Positions 54,096 through 62,601 of a DNA stretch of 64,000 nucleotides are shown here, in pieces. This DNA comes from Mycobacterium sp. D16Q13. GTDB lineage: Bacteria; Actinomycetota; Actinomycetes; Mycobacteriales; Mycobacteriaceae. Where the stretch lies: contig NZ_MAEW01000020.1 of NCBI RefSeq assembly GCF_002013375.1, positions 62,001-126,000 of the forward strand. The letters run 5' to 3'. The notes beneath the pieces were generated by a model. It made no database searches. It had not been told where the DNA came from and was given only the letters and a program-made list of their open reading frames with translations. The translations under genes and the position numbers were made by a program. Position 1 is the first letter of the stretch. The number at the start of each line of letters is the position of its first letter.

Positions 54096-54988
54096 TGATT
54101 AAGTTGCTTACGTTCGCGACGTTATCGCTTTCAGTAGCCACAATGACGGCATGCTCTGGAAGTCAAGCAGGCAATTCTTCCGCCACCTTGTCCGATCAGT
54201 CGGTGATCATAGAGAAAAGCCAGCTCCGGCTGAAAACGCGTGACGAAGCGTCTGCGTTACTGAACTCTGGACATTGGAAACCCGAGATCAGATACTATTA
54301 TCAAGGTGCGCAACCGGACGATCCTATAGCTAAAGATGCTGCCGTATTGGGTACCTCGCCTAAATACGCAGACTTTATTGTCCAGGCTGTCTGCTTCTAT
54401 ACTGCAAAGCCGCGTCTAGTCACCATCGACCTTCTGCCGCGAGATAGGATCGCTTACTTGCCGGACGGTGGCAACTTTCGTGGTGCGCCATCGCCAAATA
54501 GTCAGGAAATAGCGGCAGGAAAATACGAAAATGAGAGTGCTGTAGGCGACCTCGGATGCGACATGTCCCGCAGCTCTATAAATCTTCAAGAAGAGCCACC
54601 GCAAAGTGGTCCTACGCCCCCGTATCCCCCGCAAGTAGTTAAATTCAGTGACCTGCTATTGCAACCCAGAAGCGAGGCCTTAAAAATCTTGAAATCCGGG
54701 AGATGGTGGCCGGATATTCAGTATCGGGTGATAGTGAACGAAAATCGGCTACGGTCAGAGAACAATTTTAATCTTGAGGGTTCTGAATGGGATGGCGGTA
54801 AGGTCGTTGATGTCTGTTCGCCTGACGGTTTGCGTAGGACTATCATTCTAACGCTTCGGCCGGCCGCCGATATTACTCCTGAAATTGAAGCGCAGGTGCG
54901 TGCACAAAATCAAACGGCGAACGCTTCTAACTGCGACAGAATCAAGACCAGTATCGATATCGGCAATTTTCCTTTGCCGGGACACTAG
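54089..54988 (+). CDS. Lipoprotein with internal duplication
   Basis: The start overlaps the previous stop by seven bases. The 299 residues have a lipobox MTAC at residues 19-22. Two related halves are visible: TRDEASALLNSGHWKPEIRYYYQ...VQAVCFYTAKPRLVTIDLLPRD (about 50-118) and PRSEALKILKSGRWWPDIQYRVI...VVDVCSPDGLRRTIILTLRP (about 191-258). The shared pattern is RxEAxxxLxSGxWxPxIxY, then VCxxxxxRxxxIxLxP. No family is recognised. GC is lower than in the core region. Confidence 0.65.
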   Translation: MLVIKLLTFATLSLSVATMTACSGSQAGNSSATLSDQSVIIEKSQLRLKTRDEASALLNSGHWKPEIRYYYQGAQPDDPIAKDAAVLGTSPKYADFIVQAVCFYTAKPRLVTIDLLPRDRIAYLPDGGNFRGAPSPNSQEIAAGKYENESAVGDLGCDMSRSSINLQEEPPQSGPTPPYPPQVVKFSDLLLQPRSEALKILKSGRWWPDIQYRVIVNENRLRSENNFNLEGSEWDGGKVVDVCSPDGLRRTIILTLRPAADITPEIEAQVRAQNQTANASNCDRIKTSIDIGNFPLPGH

Positions 54989-54999
54989 GATATTCGCAG

Positions 55000-55593
55000 A
55001 TGAATACTTCAATTTTGACAAAGTCTGGCGTAGGAATTCTAACACTTGCAACGCTCGTTGGCTGTAGTGGGCAAGTCGCTAGCAGGCCAAATGCAACGGC
55101 CTCAAAGCTCATTCCCGACGCATCATCGAATCAGCATTTCGACGCTATTCCGGGCCAGTATCCATCAGCTCCACCCCCAGTTGTAGCGGGACAGGATCAA
55201 GCTCCGATCGGTGCTTGTGTCAACCTCTCAGGCACAACATCAAAAGCAGTTTTTCGAGTTACAGATTGTGGGGCGCCTGATACGAATTATCGTGTTATAC
55301 AGCGAGTATCGACCCCTAGCGAATGTGTCGGAGACGCCGATCGACGCTATTACAATCTCGATAGCTCCGGAACAGGCTGGACCGCATGTATGGACCTTGC
55401 CTGGGCCCAGAACGAATGCCTGATCATACAGAACATATCCGTACAAAAAGTGTCGTGCGCCGATTCCGATGCACAAGGCAGGCAGAAACCTGTAGCACTG
55501 CTCACTGACACAACATCGGTGAACGGGTGTGGTACCGGCGGAGGTTTCGCGCATCCAGTGCGTCGGTTCACGGTATGTACCGAAATGCAGTAG
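55000..55593 (+). CDS. LppU-like lipoprotein
   Basis: The 197-residue protein has lipobox LVGC and a Pro/Ala-rich linker. The mature domain reads IGACVNLSGTTSKAVFRVTDCGAPDTNYRVI, WTACMDLAWAQNECLII, VSCADSDAQGRQKPVALLTDTTSVNGCGTG and RRFTVCTEMQ. The eight spaced cysteines and the ACVNL/CMDLAW/C...RFTVC order are those of the LppU family of mycobacterial lipoproteins. It ends the five-gene run; GC remains low and changes back beyond 55.6 kb. Confidence 0.7.
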   Translation: MNTSILTKSGVGILTLATLVGCSGQVASRPNATASKLIPDASSNQHFDAIPGQYPSAPPPVVAGQDQAPIGACVNLSGTTSKAVFRVTDCGAPDTNYRVIQRVSTPSECVGDADRRYYNLDSSGTGWTACMDLAWAQNECLIIQNISVQKVSCADSDAQGRQKPVALLTDTTSVNGCGTGGGFAHPVRRFTVCTEMQ

Positions 55594-56161
55594 CGGACGG
55601 CTAGCGGCCGTAGGACCCGGGCAGCCGACCCGCGCAGAATCACGCGCACCCTCCAGTGAGGTCACACGCCAGCGTCGGTGCGCGCGAAGCTCGCTGGTTT
55701 TGGCTTGCCTGTCTCAGGCGACGATCTCGCGGGCACGGGTCTCTTGAGCGGCCGAGGCTTCTGGTCCCGGTAGGCACACTTAGCCGAATAGGACCAAATC
55801 ACCCGGTGCTGCTGGGTGATCTACCACCGTCACGTGACAGAACAGTGGCCGCCGCCCTGATCGGCGTGAATGATCCCTTCGGCGCCTTCCTGGTTCGAGA
55901 TTGGGGTGCCGTTGAAGAAATGACGCGAAGTTGAGACAAACTTAGATGACACTACGCGAGACGACACTGGAAAATTGCAGCTCAGTGCGGTGGGATATGA
56001 CACGGAGTTTGAGAACCTACATCGGTTGTCGCACCACCCGATGTTGTTGAACGGCATTGAGTTTGGGATCCAAATCGCCGCCCGGCACCGCGACCGCGCG
56101 GCCCGCCTCGCTAGACGCCAAATATCCCAGGCGCTTCATGAACAAGGCTGGTCGACGTGCT
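55594..56161. other. Gene-free stretch after the secreted-protein operon
   Basis: No frame here shows recognisable protein features; several short frames are interrupted. It separates the lower-GC secreted-protein operon from the convergent glycosidase gene and may hold decayed sequence. Confidence 0.4.
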
Positions 56162-57304
56162 TTACACGCGCGTAGTCAGCTTTCGCAGCGTCTGATACTC
56201 GGCGTCGCGATACGGCCGCCCGTCTGGCTGTAGCAGATCGCTGAACCACACGTCCGGAACCTTGGTGTAGGGCTTGTCCCAGGAGTCCCACGGGAAGTAG
56301 GTCTGGGTCTTGCCTGCGACCAGCCCCCAGCTGTACGCACCGACGTTGTGCCGCTTCGCAACGGGGAGCACGCCCTCGACTGTGCTGCCCTGGTCGCGGG
56401 CCAGGTACTCAGTGCACAGGATCGGTCGGCCCAGCGGGGCGAGCTCGTTGATGCGGGCCTCGAACTCGGTGGGGCCCGCATACGAGTGGAACGAGATGAC
56501 GTCGGAGTTGTCGAGTTGGAAACCGGCCATCTCACTACGGCTTCCGCGATCCCAGCTGCCCTGCCACACCCCACTGGTCAACGGTTGCACGGGGTTGACC
56601 GAACGTGCCCAGCTGAATACCTGCGGAAGCAGCCCACTGACGGCGTCGATCTTGTCTTTGCGTTCTACCTTGCGGTACTGCTTGGCTGGGTTGTCCGGCT
56701 CATTCCACAGGTCCCAGCCCAGGATCCGGTTGTCATTGCGGAACTGGCTCATGACGCCTACTACGTAATCTTTCAGCACCCCGCGGTAGCGCGGGTCGTC
56801 GATGCGGTGCGCCCCCGGGCTCTGTACCCAGCCCGAGTTGTGCACCCCCGGAGTCGGCGCCCGCTGGGCTCCTAGCTGAGGATTTGGATCCCAGCACGAG
56901 TCGAAGAAGACGAACAGTGGCTTGATGCTCTGGCGCGCGGCGATCCCGACGAATTGCGACAGCCGGTTCTGGAATCCGGCGCGGTCCTGGGCCCACAGCA
57001 GATCGTGCAAGAACACCCGTACGGTGTTGAACCCCAGTAGCCGGCACGCCCCCAACTCGCTGTCGATGCGCCGCGCGTCATAGGTGTCCGGCGCGAACAT
57101 CTCGAGTTGGTTGATCGCGTTCGAGGTGATGAAGTTGGTGCCGACCAGCCAACCCTGCGCCTGGTACCACGCGTTGGCGCGTTCAACCGGCCATTGGCCT
57201 GGCGCGGCCGTCGCCCGCGGGATCACCGAAAGAGGAGCCAGTATCTGGGGGAGAGTCGCTGCTGCCAGCACCAGCGGAATCTTCAGGGCCGTTCGACGGT
57301 GCAC
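56162..57304 (-). CDS. Secreted GH5-like glycoside hydrolase
   Basis: The 380-residue protein starts at 57304 with a Tat-like leader, HRRTALKIPLVLAAATLP, cleaved near ATAAPGQW. The TIM barrel shows GWLVGTNFITSNAINQLEMF, CRLLGFNTVRVFLHDLLW, the acid/base ILGWDLWNEPDN and the nucleophile region RPILCTEYLARDQGS. These are the two catalytic glutamates of the clan A GH5 type. It acts on an extracellular beta-glycan, unidentified. It is not in an operon. Confidence 0.8.
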   Translation of the reverse strand: MHRRTALKIPLVLAAATLPQILAPLSVIPRATAAPGQWPVERANAWYQAQGWLVGTNFITSNAINQLEMFAPDTYDARRIDSELGACRLLGFNTVRVFLHDLLWAQDRAGFQNRLSQFVGIAARQSIKPLFVFFDSCWDPNPQLGAQRAPTPGVHNSGWVQSPGAHRIDDPRYRGVLKDYVVGVMSQFRNDNRILGWDLWNEPDNPAKQYRKVERKDKIDAVSGLLPQVFSWARSVNPVQPLTSGVWQGSWDRGSRSEMAGFQLDNSDVISFHSYAGPTEFEARINELAPLGRPILCTEYLARDQGSTVEGVLPVAKRHNVGAYSWGLVAGKTQTYFPWDSWDKPYTKVPDVWFSDLLQPDGRPYRDAEYQTLRKLTTRV

Positions 57305-57631
57305 CCAGTGAACATAGTGGCGCCCAGCAAGTACTCAGGGCTCACGTATCGCATTGCAACCACTGAGGTTTCATATCGTTATCAACTTGAAGCGCCCGGG
57401 GTTGGTGGCTATTACATGGGTCAGCACCGACGCTGGCCGTCATGAAGCAGCGCGATAGTTTTCGTTCGGCGCGCCCGGTACGCAGCGCCGCCGCCAGCTC
57501 GCGTCTTCACGGGCCCAGATGCCCACCAGCTCGAGCGCACCATCCAGCATCTAACGTGTGTCCGCCGAGTCTTCGTTGTTGCGATGTTGCGTCGCGAGAT
57601 TAGCTGGCAATGCTGGTTGTGGTCGCTGAAA
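57305..57631. other. Intergenic stretch without supported gene
   Basis: About 330 bases between the GH5 gene start and the low-complexity gene end hold no frame with protein-like features. It presumably contains the GH5 promoter, but no clear boxes were picked out. Confidence 0.4.
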
Positions 57632-58063
57632 TCACTGGGTGCCGGGACCGCCGCCGACGGTGCCGTTCATGTCGGCGGGGCCGCTGGGGACCCCACCCGC
57701 GGCCCCATTCACGCCAGCGGGACCGTTGGAGGAACCGCCTGCGGAACCGCCGCCGGGACCACCGATGGGGGGGACGTTCGAGTTGGCGGAATTGTTGACG
57801 GGACCGCTGGGTGAACCACCGATTGGGCCCGTCACGTCGGAACGGTCAGAGTTTCCGATGGGACCGGTCACGTCCGAACCCCCGGAAGAATCGCTGTCAG
57901 GATCGGCCACCTCGGAATTGCCGGGGAGGGCCATCACCGTGGAAACGACGCCATCGTGGCTGCCGTGATTGGTGGTGATGGTGCCGCCGAACAAAGTCAC
58001 GACCCCGCAGACCACCAGCGCTCGTCCCAACATCCGGTGGCGGATTGAAGTCTTATCCGTCAT
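57632..58063 (-). CDS. Secreted Gly/Pro/Ser-rich low-complexity protein
   Basis: The 143-residue protein has a hydrophobic leader (GRALVVCGVVTLFGGTIT). After it comes a repetitive mature part built from GxSDVTGPIG, GSPSGPVNNS, PPIGGPGGGSAGG and SNGPAGVNGAAGG units. A disordered, surface-exposed protein is likely. The composition recalls the GPTGPGGAGMTGPPGG linker of the ETX-like protein at 52.6 kb. The function is unknown. Confidence 0.55.
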   Translation of the reverse strand: MTDKTSIRHRMLGRALVVCGVVTLFGGTITTNHGSHDGVVSTVMALPGNSEVADPDSDSSGGSDVTGPIGNSDRSDVTGPIGGSPSGPVNNSANSNVPPIGGPGGGSAGGSSNGPAGVNGAAGGVPSGPADMNGTVGGGPGTQ

Positions 58064-58214
58064 AGCCGCAACCCTAGTTTATTCTGTAAACAATTGCTAG
58101 CATCGTCGGACATCCGAGGTTCGTTCATAGATGTCTCTTGCCGGCGCAAGATCGGCATGAGTGCAGTACGCGTTTTTCGCGGAAGATCGATCACACACCA
58201 AGGGAGAGAAGTAG

Positions 58215-58769
58215 ATGCGCATCAAGAATCTGCATGTCACCGCGTTGCCCGCCGCAGTAGGCGTCATTGCCTCAGTTGCGGTGGGCTGCTCACACAAGAC
58301 TGGTGACGCGCCTTCGCTCAGTTCTGCTAGCTCAGCCGCTTCGTCGGCGATTTCTTCCATCACCGCTTCGCCCTCCGAAAAGCCCAGCACCACACAGATT
58401 CCGGGTAAAAACGGCACGCCTTACACCGTGGAGGGACCGATCCTCGCCAAGTGGAACACCCTGAATGATGTTCAGAAGAAGGACCTGGGCGCACCGTACG
58501 ACAATCAGAAGGAGACCCTGGATCGGAGCGGCGTCTATCAGCAGTTTGACGGCGGCGTGCTGATCTACCGCAATGGCGAGCCGGTCTATTTCGTGTGGGG
58601 CAAGATCCGAGACACCTGGAATGACAACCAAGCCTCACAAGGCAAACTCGGCTATCCCACGGCCGATGAGGTGACCGAGACCGACGGCTCGTTCAAGTCC
58701 ACCTTCGAGCACGGAACGATCACTTTCAAAGCCGGCGATGCCGATGCGAAAGTCTCACTGACAAACTGA
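58215..58769 (+). CDS. LGFP-repeat lipoprotein
   Basis: The 184-residue protein starts at ATG 58215 behind GGGAGAGAAG. The lipobox is SVAVGC. A Ser/Ala linker precedes two LGFP-type repeats: ILAKWNTLNDVQKKDLGAPYDN...VYQQFDGGVLIYRNGEPVYFVWGKI and the LGYPTADEVTETDGSFKSTFEHGTITF unit. LGFP repeats tie proteins to the mycolyl-arabinogalactan cell wall. A hairpin ends the gene, and csbD-like follows. Confidence 0.8.
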   Translation: MRIKNLHVTALPAAVGVIASVAVGCSHKTGDAPSLSSASSAASSAISSITASPSEKPSTTQIPGKNGTPYTVEGPILAKWNTLNDVQKKDLGAPYDNQKETLDRSGVYQQFDGGVLIYRNGEPVYFVWGKIRDTWNDNQASQGKLGYPTADEVTETDGSFKSTFEHGTITFKAGDADAKVSLTN

Positions 58770-58784
58770 GCAACCAGTAGAAAC

Positions 58785-58846
58785 GTCAGCACGGGCACGG
58801 GTCGTCGGTAGCCCTCGAAACGCCGCAGACGACCCGTGCCGCTGAC
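58785..58846 (+). terminator. Long hairpin after the LGFP gene
   Basis: GGCACGGGTCGTC at 58794-58806 pairs with GACGACCCGTGCC at 58828-58840, extended by GTCAGC/GCTGAC after a three-base bulge. It starts 16 bases after the stop codon and probably terminates transcription. Confidence 0.75.
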
Positions 58847-58870
58847 AACAACGGAGTTGGCCATTCCAAA

Positions 58871-58890
58871 AGCGAGACGCTTGTCTCGCT
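58871..58890. promoter_or_regulatory. Perfect inverted repeat upstream of csbD-like
   Basis: AGCGAGAC-GCTT-GTCTCGCT is an eight-pair perfect dyad 30 bases before the CsbD-like start. It could be an operator or a 5' leader hairpin. Confidence 0.45.
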
Positions 58891-58919
58891 GCACGACATC
58901 GTGAGAAAGGTTGGGAAAC

Positions 58920-59132
58920 ATGGGAATTACTGATGACGCCCAGAACAAGTTCGATGATCTTAAGGGCCGCGCTAAGGAAGCCGCCGGGTCCGTCACCAAC
59001 GACGACGATCTGAAAGCTGAAGGACAAGCCGAGCAGGGGATCGCCTCTGCTAAGCAGAAGATCGCTGAGGCTGCCGATAAGGTCAAAGAGGGTGTTGAGG
59101 CCGTCAAGGACAAGCTAACCGGAAACGACTAG
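58920..59132 (+). CDS. CsbD family stress protein
   Basis: From ATG at 58920, behind GAAAGG, this is 70 residues: MGITDDAQNKFDDLKGRAKEAAGSVTNDDDLKAEGQAEQGIASAK, a charged, helical, Ala/Lys-rich protein. NKFDDLKGRAKEAAG is the CsbD signature. Family members rise under general stress; the molecular role is unknown. Confidence 0.88.
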   Translation: MGITDDAQNKFDDLKGRAKEAAGSVTNDDDLKAEGQAEQGIASAKQKIAEAADKVKEGVEAVKDKLTGND

Positions 59133-59929
59133 CCAAGCCGCGATCAATAGGCGGCGCCCGACGCGGGTCTGTATCGCCTGCGCCACAGAGCGGTCACCGA
59201 CCGACGGACTGCACTAACGCTTTAATCCGTTGCACGGCTGACGATTTGACTTCCATCGAGCACAGTAGTGCTGTCATGTTGGAATGCCGGATCGTATGGG
59301 TTCCGGACCAGGTGACGGCGTGCACTTCATCGCCTGCGCGTTGGCGTCGAGATTCGCCCGTTTCGTCTGTTGCTGGGATAGGCAGCGTCAGGCTGCTGTC
59401 ACCTACTCGGGGTCGCCGACGTGGCCGTGCAAAACGATGCGTCCGTCCGCGTCAGCCCGTCCTTACGGCCACTGAGAATCGAGGGCATCACCCGCACCAC
59501 CAAGTCCCGGATGCTTGCCGAAGGCGTCATGACCAACCGGCCGTGCCGCCTTCTCTGAAGCACGGCAAAATTGATCCATAAATAATTAGCATTGCGGGGG
59601 CTGGGTGTCCTAAATCGGGCGGCCAGCACGACGAAGAGCGTCTTTGGTGCACTACAGAGCCGGGGGAGTGCTCCTCGATAGCAAACTCTCGACCGTTCTA
59701 GATGGCCCGTACGTCACGGTGCCACCGCTCATCAGCGATCTCCCGGGCCACGCCTCGTTCGTTGCACGCGTTGAGTCAATTCCGCCACCCGAGGCGACAG
59801 TAAGTCCGGCCGCGGCAGCAGCGGCCCGCCCTGGCCGTCTGGGGCACGCACCCGCCATATAGTGGAGATCACTGGCTTTCGGGCGATAGCGAGACGGTTT
59901 CACGCAGTTTCTCTTGATACGGTTGCGCG
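59133..59929. other. Gene-poor stretch between csbD-like and the Mce gene
   Basis: Nearly 800 bases hold only short frames without recognisable features. A minus-strand piece at 59399-59541 (MTPSASIRDLVVRVMPSIL) looks protein-like but is cut on both sides. The stretch may contain gene remains. Confidence 0.4.
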
Positions 59930-61141
59930 ATGGCATGGGACGCGCATTCCCAGATAAATTCTGGTACGGTTGTCCCTATCCGCCCAGTGGCAGCGGGGTC
60001 GTCTCTTCGCGTCCGCACAGCCATTCAAGCCGTCGCAGCAGCTTTACTGGCAATGACGTTGTCGGCATGCGATCCGCCGACGCTGGAGAGTCTTGACCTA
60101 CCGGCGCCAGGCATCGGATCCGATGCTTATGTGGTGACTGCAAAGTTCGCCAATGCGCTGAATCTGCCAGATTTGGCAAAAGTGCGCCTCAAGGGCGCAG
60201 ATATCGGCGAGGTCGAATCCATCGAGGCCATCGACGATGTGGCCGTCGTCAAGCTTCGGATACTCAGGGGTGTACGCCTGCCGATCGGCTCAACCGCCCA
60301 GCTGCGCAGTGCAACCCCATTGGGTGACGTGTTCGTAGCCCTCGAACCGCCCAATCAGCCATCTGCGGAACTCCTTAAGGACGGCGACGTTCTCGACCTA
60401 CAAACCACGTCGTCGGCTGCCTCCGTGGAAGGTGTGCTCAGTTCAGCAGCGGTATTGGTCAACGGTGGTGTGGTGCGTAACTTGACCCATCTGGTCAACG
60501 GGCTCGGCAAGGCTTCGGCAGACAATGGTCGAACTCTGGGAGACATTGTGGGGCAATCGAATCAGCTGCTGGACACCCTCAATAAGCGTTCGGTACAGAT
60601 TCAAAACTCGTTGGATAAGACGTCCCAACTGGCCGCCTCGATTTCGTCACGAGAGAAGACAATCAACGATCTACTCGAGGCATCAGCCCTGGGCGTGCAG
60701 GCGATCGATGCCAATCAGATCGGCGACCTGGCCAACAAGAGCGGGCAGATCAGCGACCAACTTGCCAAGCTCCCATCAATCCAGGGCACCGACGGCCGCA
60801 GCACACTCGCCGACTTCAACTCGATCGCGCGCGGCTTCAATGACATCGCGGTGAGCCCCGACACCAGCCTGGTCGCACTCAACCGGCTGATACCAGTGCT
60901 CATTAAGGCCAACGCCGGTAGTGCGCAAGCACACGACGTCAATATCGCCAAGCTCGCACTGGGTAACCTCGACGATGCAGGCAACAAGGGCTCCACCGAT
61001 TACCACGGACCCAAGCAGGCAGACTGGGCCTACTTTGTCGGTAGCTTCAAATACACCCTGTACCGGCTTCAGGAGCGCATCGTTGGGCAAGGCCCGAACC
61101 CTCCAGCCCCCCAAGATAGTTCGGTACCGCCAGGCCGGTGA
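59930..61141 (+). CDS. Orphan Mce-family lipoprotein (MceE-like)
   Basis: The 403-residue protein has lipobox MTLSAC at about residues 43-48, so translation may start a little downstream of 59930. The MCE/MlaD domain spans about 64-135 (YVVTAKFANALNLPDLAKVRLKGADIGEVESIEAIDDVAVVKLRI...PIGSTAQLRSATPLGDVFVAL). A long helical region follows (LLDTLNKRSVQIQNSLDKTSQLAASISSREKTINDLLEAS). This is the MceE/LprK architecture for lipid import. No yrbE or other mce genes flank it. It overlaps mug by GTGA. Confidence 0.8.
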   Translation: MAWDAHSQINSGTVVPIRPVAAGSSLRVRTAIQAVAAALLAMTLSACDPPTLESLDLPAPGIGSDAYVVTAKFANALNLPDLAKVRLKGADIGEVESIEAIDDVAVVKLRILRGVRLPIGSTAQLRSATPLGDVFVALEPPNQPSAELLKDGDVLDLQTTSSAASVEGVLSSAAVLVNGGVVRNLTHLVNGLGKASADNGRTLGDIVGQSNQLLDTLNKRSVQIQNSLDKTSQLAASISSREKTINDLLEASALGVQAIDANQIGDLANKSGQISDQLAKLPSIQGTDGRSTLADFNSIARGFNDIAVSPDTSLVALNRLIPVLIKANAGSAQAHDVNIAKLALGNLDDAGNKGSTDYHGPKQADWAYFVGSFKYTLYRLQERIVGQGPNPPAPQDSSVPPGR

Positions 61142-61710
61142 GCCATGAGAACCTACATCTTGTGGGCCAGTACTCTCCCGACATTCTCGCCTCAGGGCTC
61201 GACGTAGTCTTCTGTGGGATCAACCCGGCCTCCACCGCCGTGGCCGACGGACACAACTTCTCGAACCGGAGCAACCGTTTCTGGGAAGTGCTTTACCGGG
61301 CCGGCTTCACCGACATTCGCCTGCGCCCGGAGGACGAGCGTCAGCTGCTGACGTACGGGTGTGGCATCACCGCTGCTGTCAGCCGCGCAACACCCCGAGC
61401 CGACGACGTCACGGCGAGCGAATTCCGTGCGGCCCGGCCAGATTTTGAGGAGAAGATGCGGTGCTTGGAACCTCGAGCACTGGCTTTCCTCGGAAAGCGT
61501 GCGGTGGTCTCCATGCTAGAAGCCCCACACATCGCCTTCGGGCTACAGCCGTTTCGCTTCGCGGAGGTGACGACGTGGGTGTTGCCGAACCCGAGCGGGC
61601 TCAACCGGCGGTTTACGCTCGATGTACTTGTCGACGCCTACGCCGAGCTCCGCATGTCTCTCACTGATGGAAGTTCCACTGGCCGACGTCCTGGGCCAGG
61701 GCATCGCTGA
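61138..61710 (+). CDS. mug: Mismatch-specific uracil/thymine-DNA glycosylase Mug
   Basis: The 190-residue protein starts GTG at 61138 inside the Mce gene stop. The active-site motif GINPAS lies at residues 27-32 (the Asn activates water), NRFWEVLYRAGF follows, and the intercalation loop is NPSGLNRRF. It excises uracil or thymine opposite guanine and etheno-cytosine. The 3' end overlaps the convergent DUF1906 gene by 50 bases. Coupling to an Mce lipoprotein is unusual. Confidence 0.88.
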   Translation: MSHENLHLVGQYSPDILASGLDVVFCGINPASTAVADGHNFSNRSNRFWEVLYRAGFTDIRLRPEDERQLLTYGCGITAAVSRATPRADDVTASEFRAARPDFEEKMRCLEPRALAFLGKRAVVSMLEAPHIAFGLQPFRFAEVTTWVLPNPSGLNRRFTLDVLVDAYAELRMSLTDGSSTGRRPGPGHR

Positions 61711-62473
61711 CATCGACCTCGAGCCCGCCGACCACCGGGCCCGGATTGGACGCGGTGCTCACAATGCGTTGGTAGAGAACCGCGCCGGGGAAGACCTGGC
61801 CGCGCGACCACGACCGGGTCTGCCAGGCCCAGACGTGGCCGGGTGAGCGCGAATTGCCGATCACACCGTCGGCAGCGGCCCACTGGCACGGATTGACACC
61901 CCCGTAGATACCGGTGCGCTGCACTCCAAGCACCGAGTTGATGCCCCGAAACCACGGCAGTGCAACGTCATTCCAGGTGTCGCGGTTGATGTCGTCGTCG
62001 ACGGAGAAGAAGACGGGTGCGCTCTGGCCGCCGCCGGCCGCGGTATGCAGCTGCCAGGCGGTGCGCGCGTCCTCGACGCCGCCGGCGAATCCACGGGTGA
62101 AGTCCGACGGAGCTGTCCCCCCGGGCTTTCCGTATTGGAAATTGCTGACGATCACCAGCCCGGCCGCGGTGAGCGACTGAGCATAGGGCCGGGTGATCGG
62201 CTTGGCGCCCATCGAGGAGCCGGGACGCGACGTCGAGACGTAGTTGATCACTCCCGAGTGCCCGGCGGCCTTGATGTGCTCTGCCGGAATCTGGCGCATG
62301 GCAAAGTCGATCAATGTGGGCGCAGCGGCCGACGCCGTCGGTATACCGGCACCGGCTGATGCTGCACCGAGCCCGGCGAGTGCTGATACCGCAGTGGCGT
62401 AGCGCAGCGCGTCACGTCGGGTCACCGAACGTGAGGAGCGTAGAAAGCTGTCAGTCCCCGACGACTCTTGCAT
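61661..62473 (-). CDS. Tat-exported DUF1906 glycosidase-like protein (Rv2525c-like)
   Basis: The 270-residue protein has a twin-arginine leader SVTRRDALRYATAVSALAGL, cleaved near ASAAAPT. The domain is the DUF1906 TIM-barrel: HSGVINYVSTSRPGSSMGAKPITRP, LTAAGLVIVSNFQYG, APVFFSVDDDI, TGIYGGVNPCQWA. It resembles Rv2525c, a Tat substrate of the mycobacterial envelope thought to act on peptidoglycan. Acidic residues in SVDDDI may be catalytic. Confidence 0.85.
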   Translation of the reverse strand: MQESSGTDSFLRSSRSVTRRDALRYATAVSALAGLGAASAGAGIPTASAAAPTLIDFAMRQIPAEHIKAAGHSGVINYVSTSRPGSSMGAKPITRPYAQSLTAAGLVIVSNFQYGKPGGTAPSDFTRGFAGGVEDARTAWQLHTAAGGGQSAPVFFSVDDDINRDTWNDVALPWFRGINSVLGVQRTGIYGGVNPCQWAAADGVIGNSRSPGHVWAWQTRSWSRGQVFPGAVLYQRIVSTASNPGPVVGGLEVDVSDALAQDVGQWNFHQ

Positions 62474-62601
62474 CGCAGGAAGTTAACAATGTGACTGTTG
62501 TTAAAGATGTAGCCTCGCCGGTACTTCCGATAACGTTCTTGCATCAAGGCGTGCGATCTCGTGATCGGTACGGGCGCAGTCGTTCTCGGATACAGGCCCG
62601 A

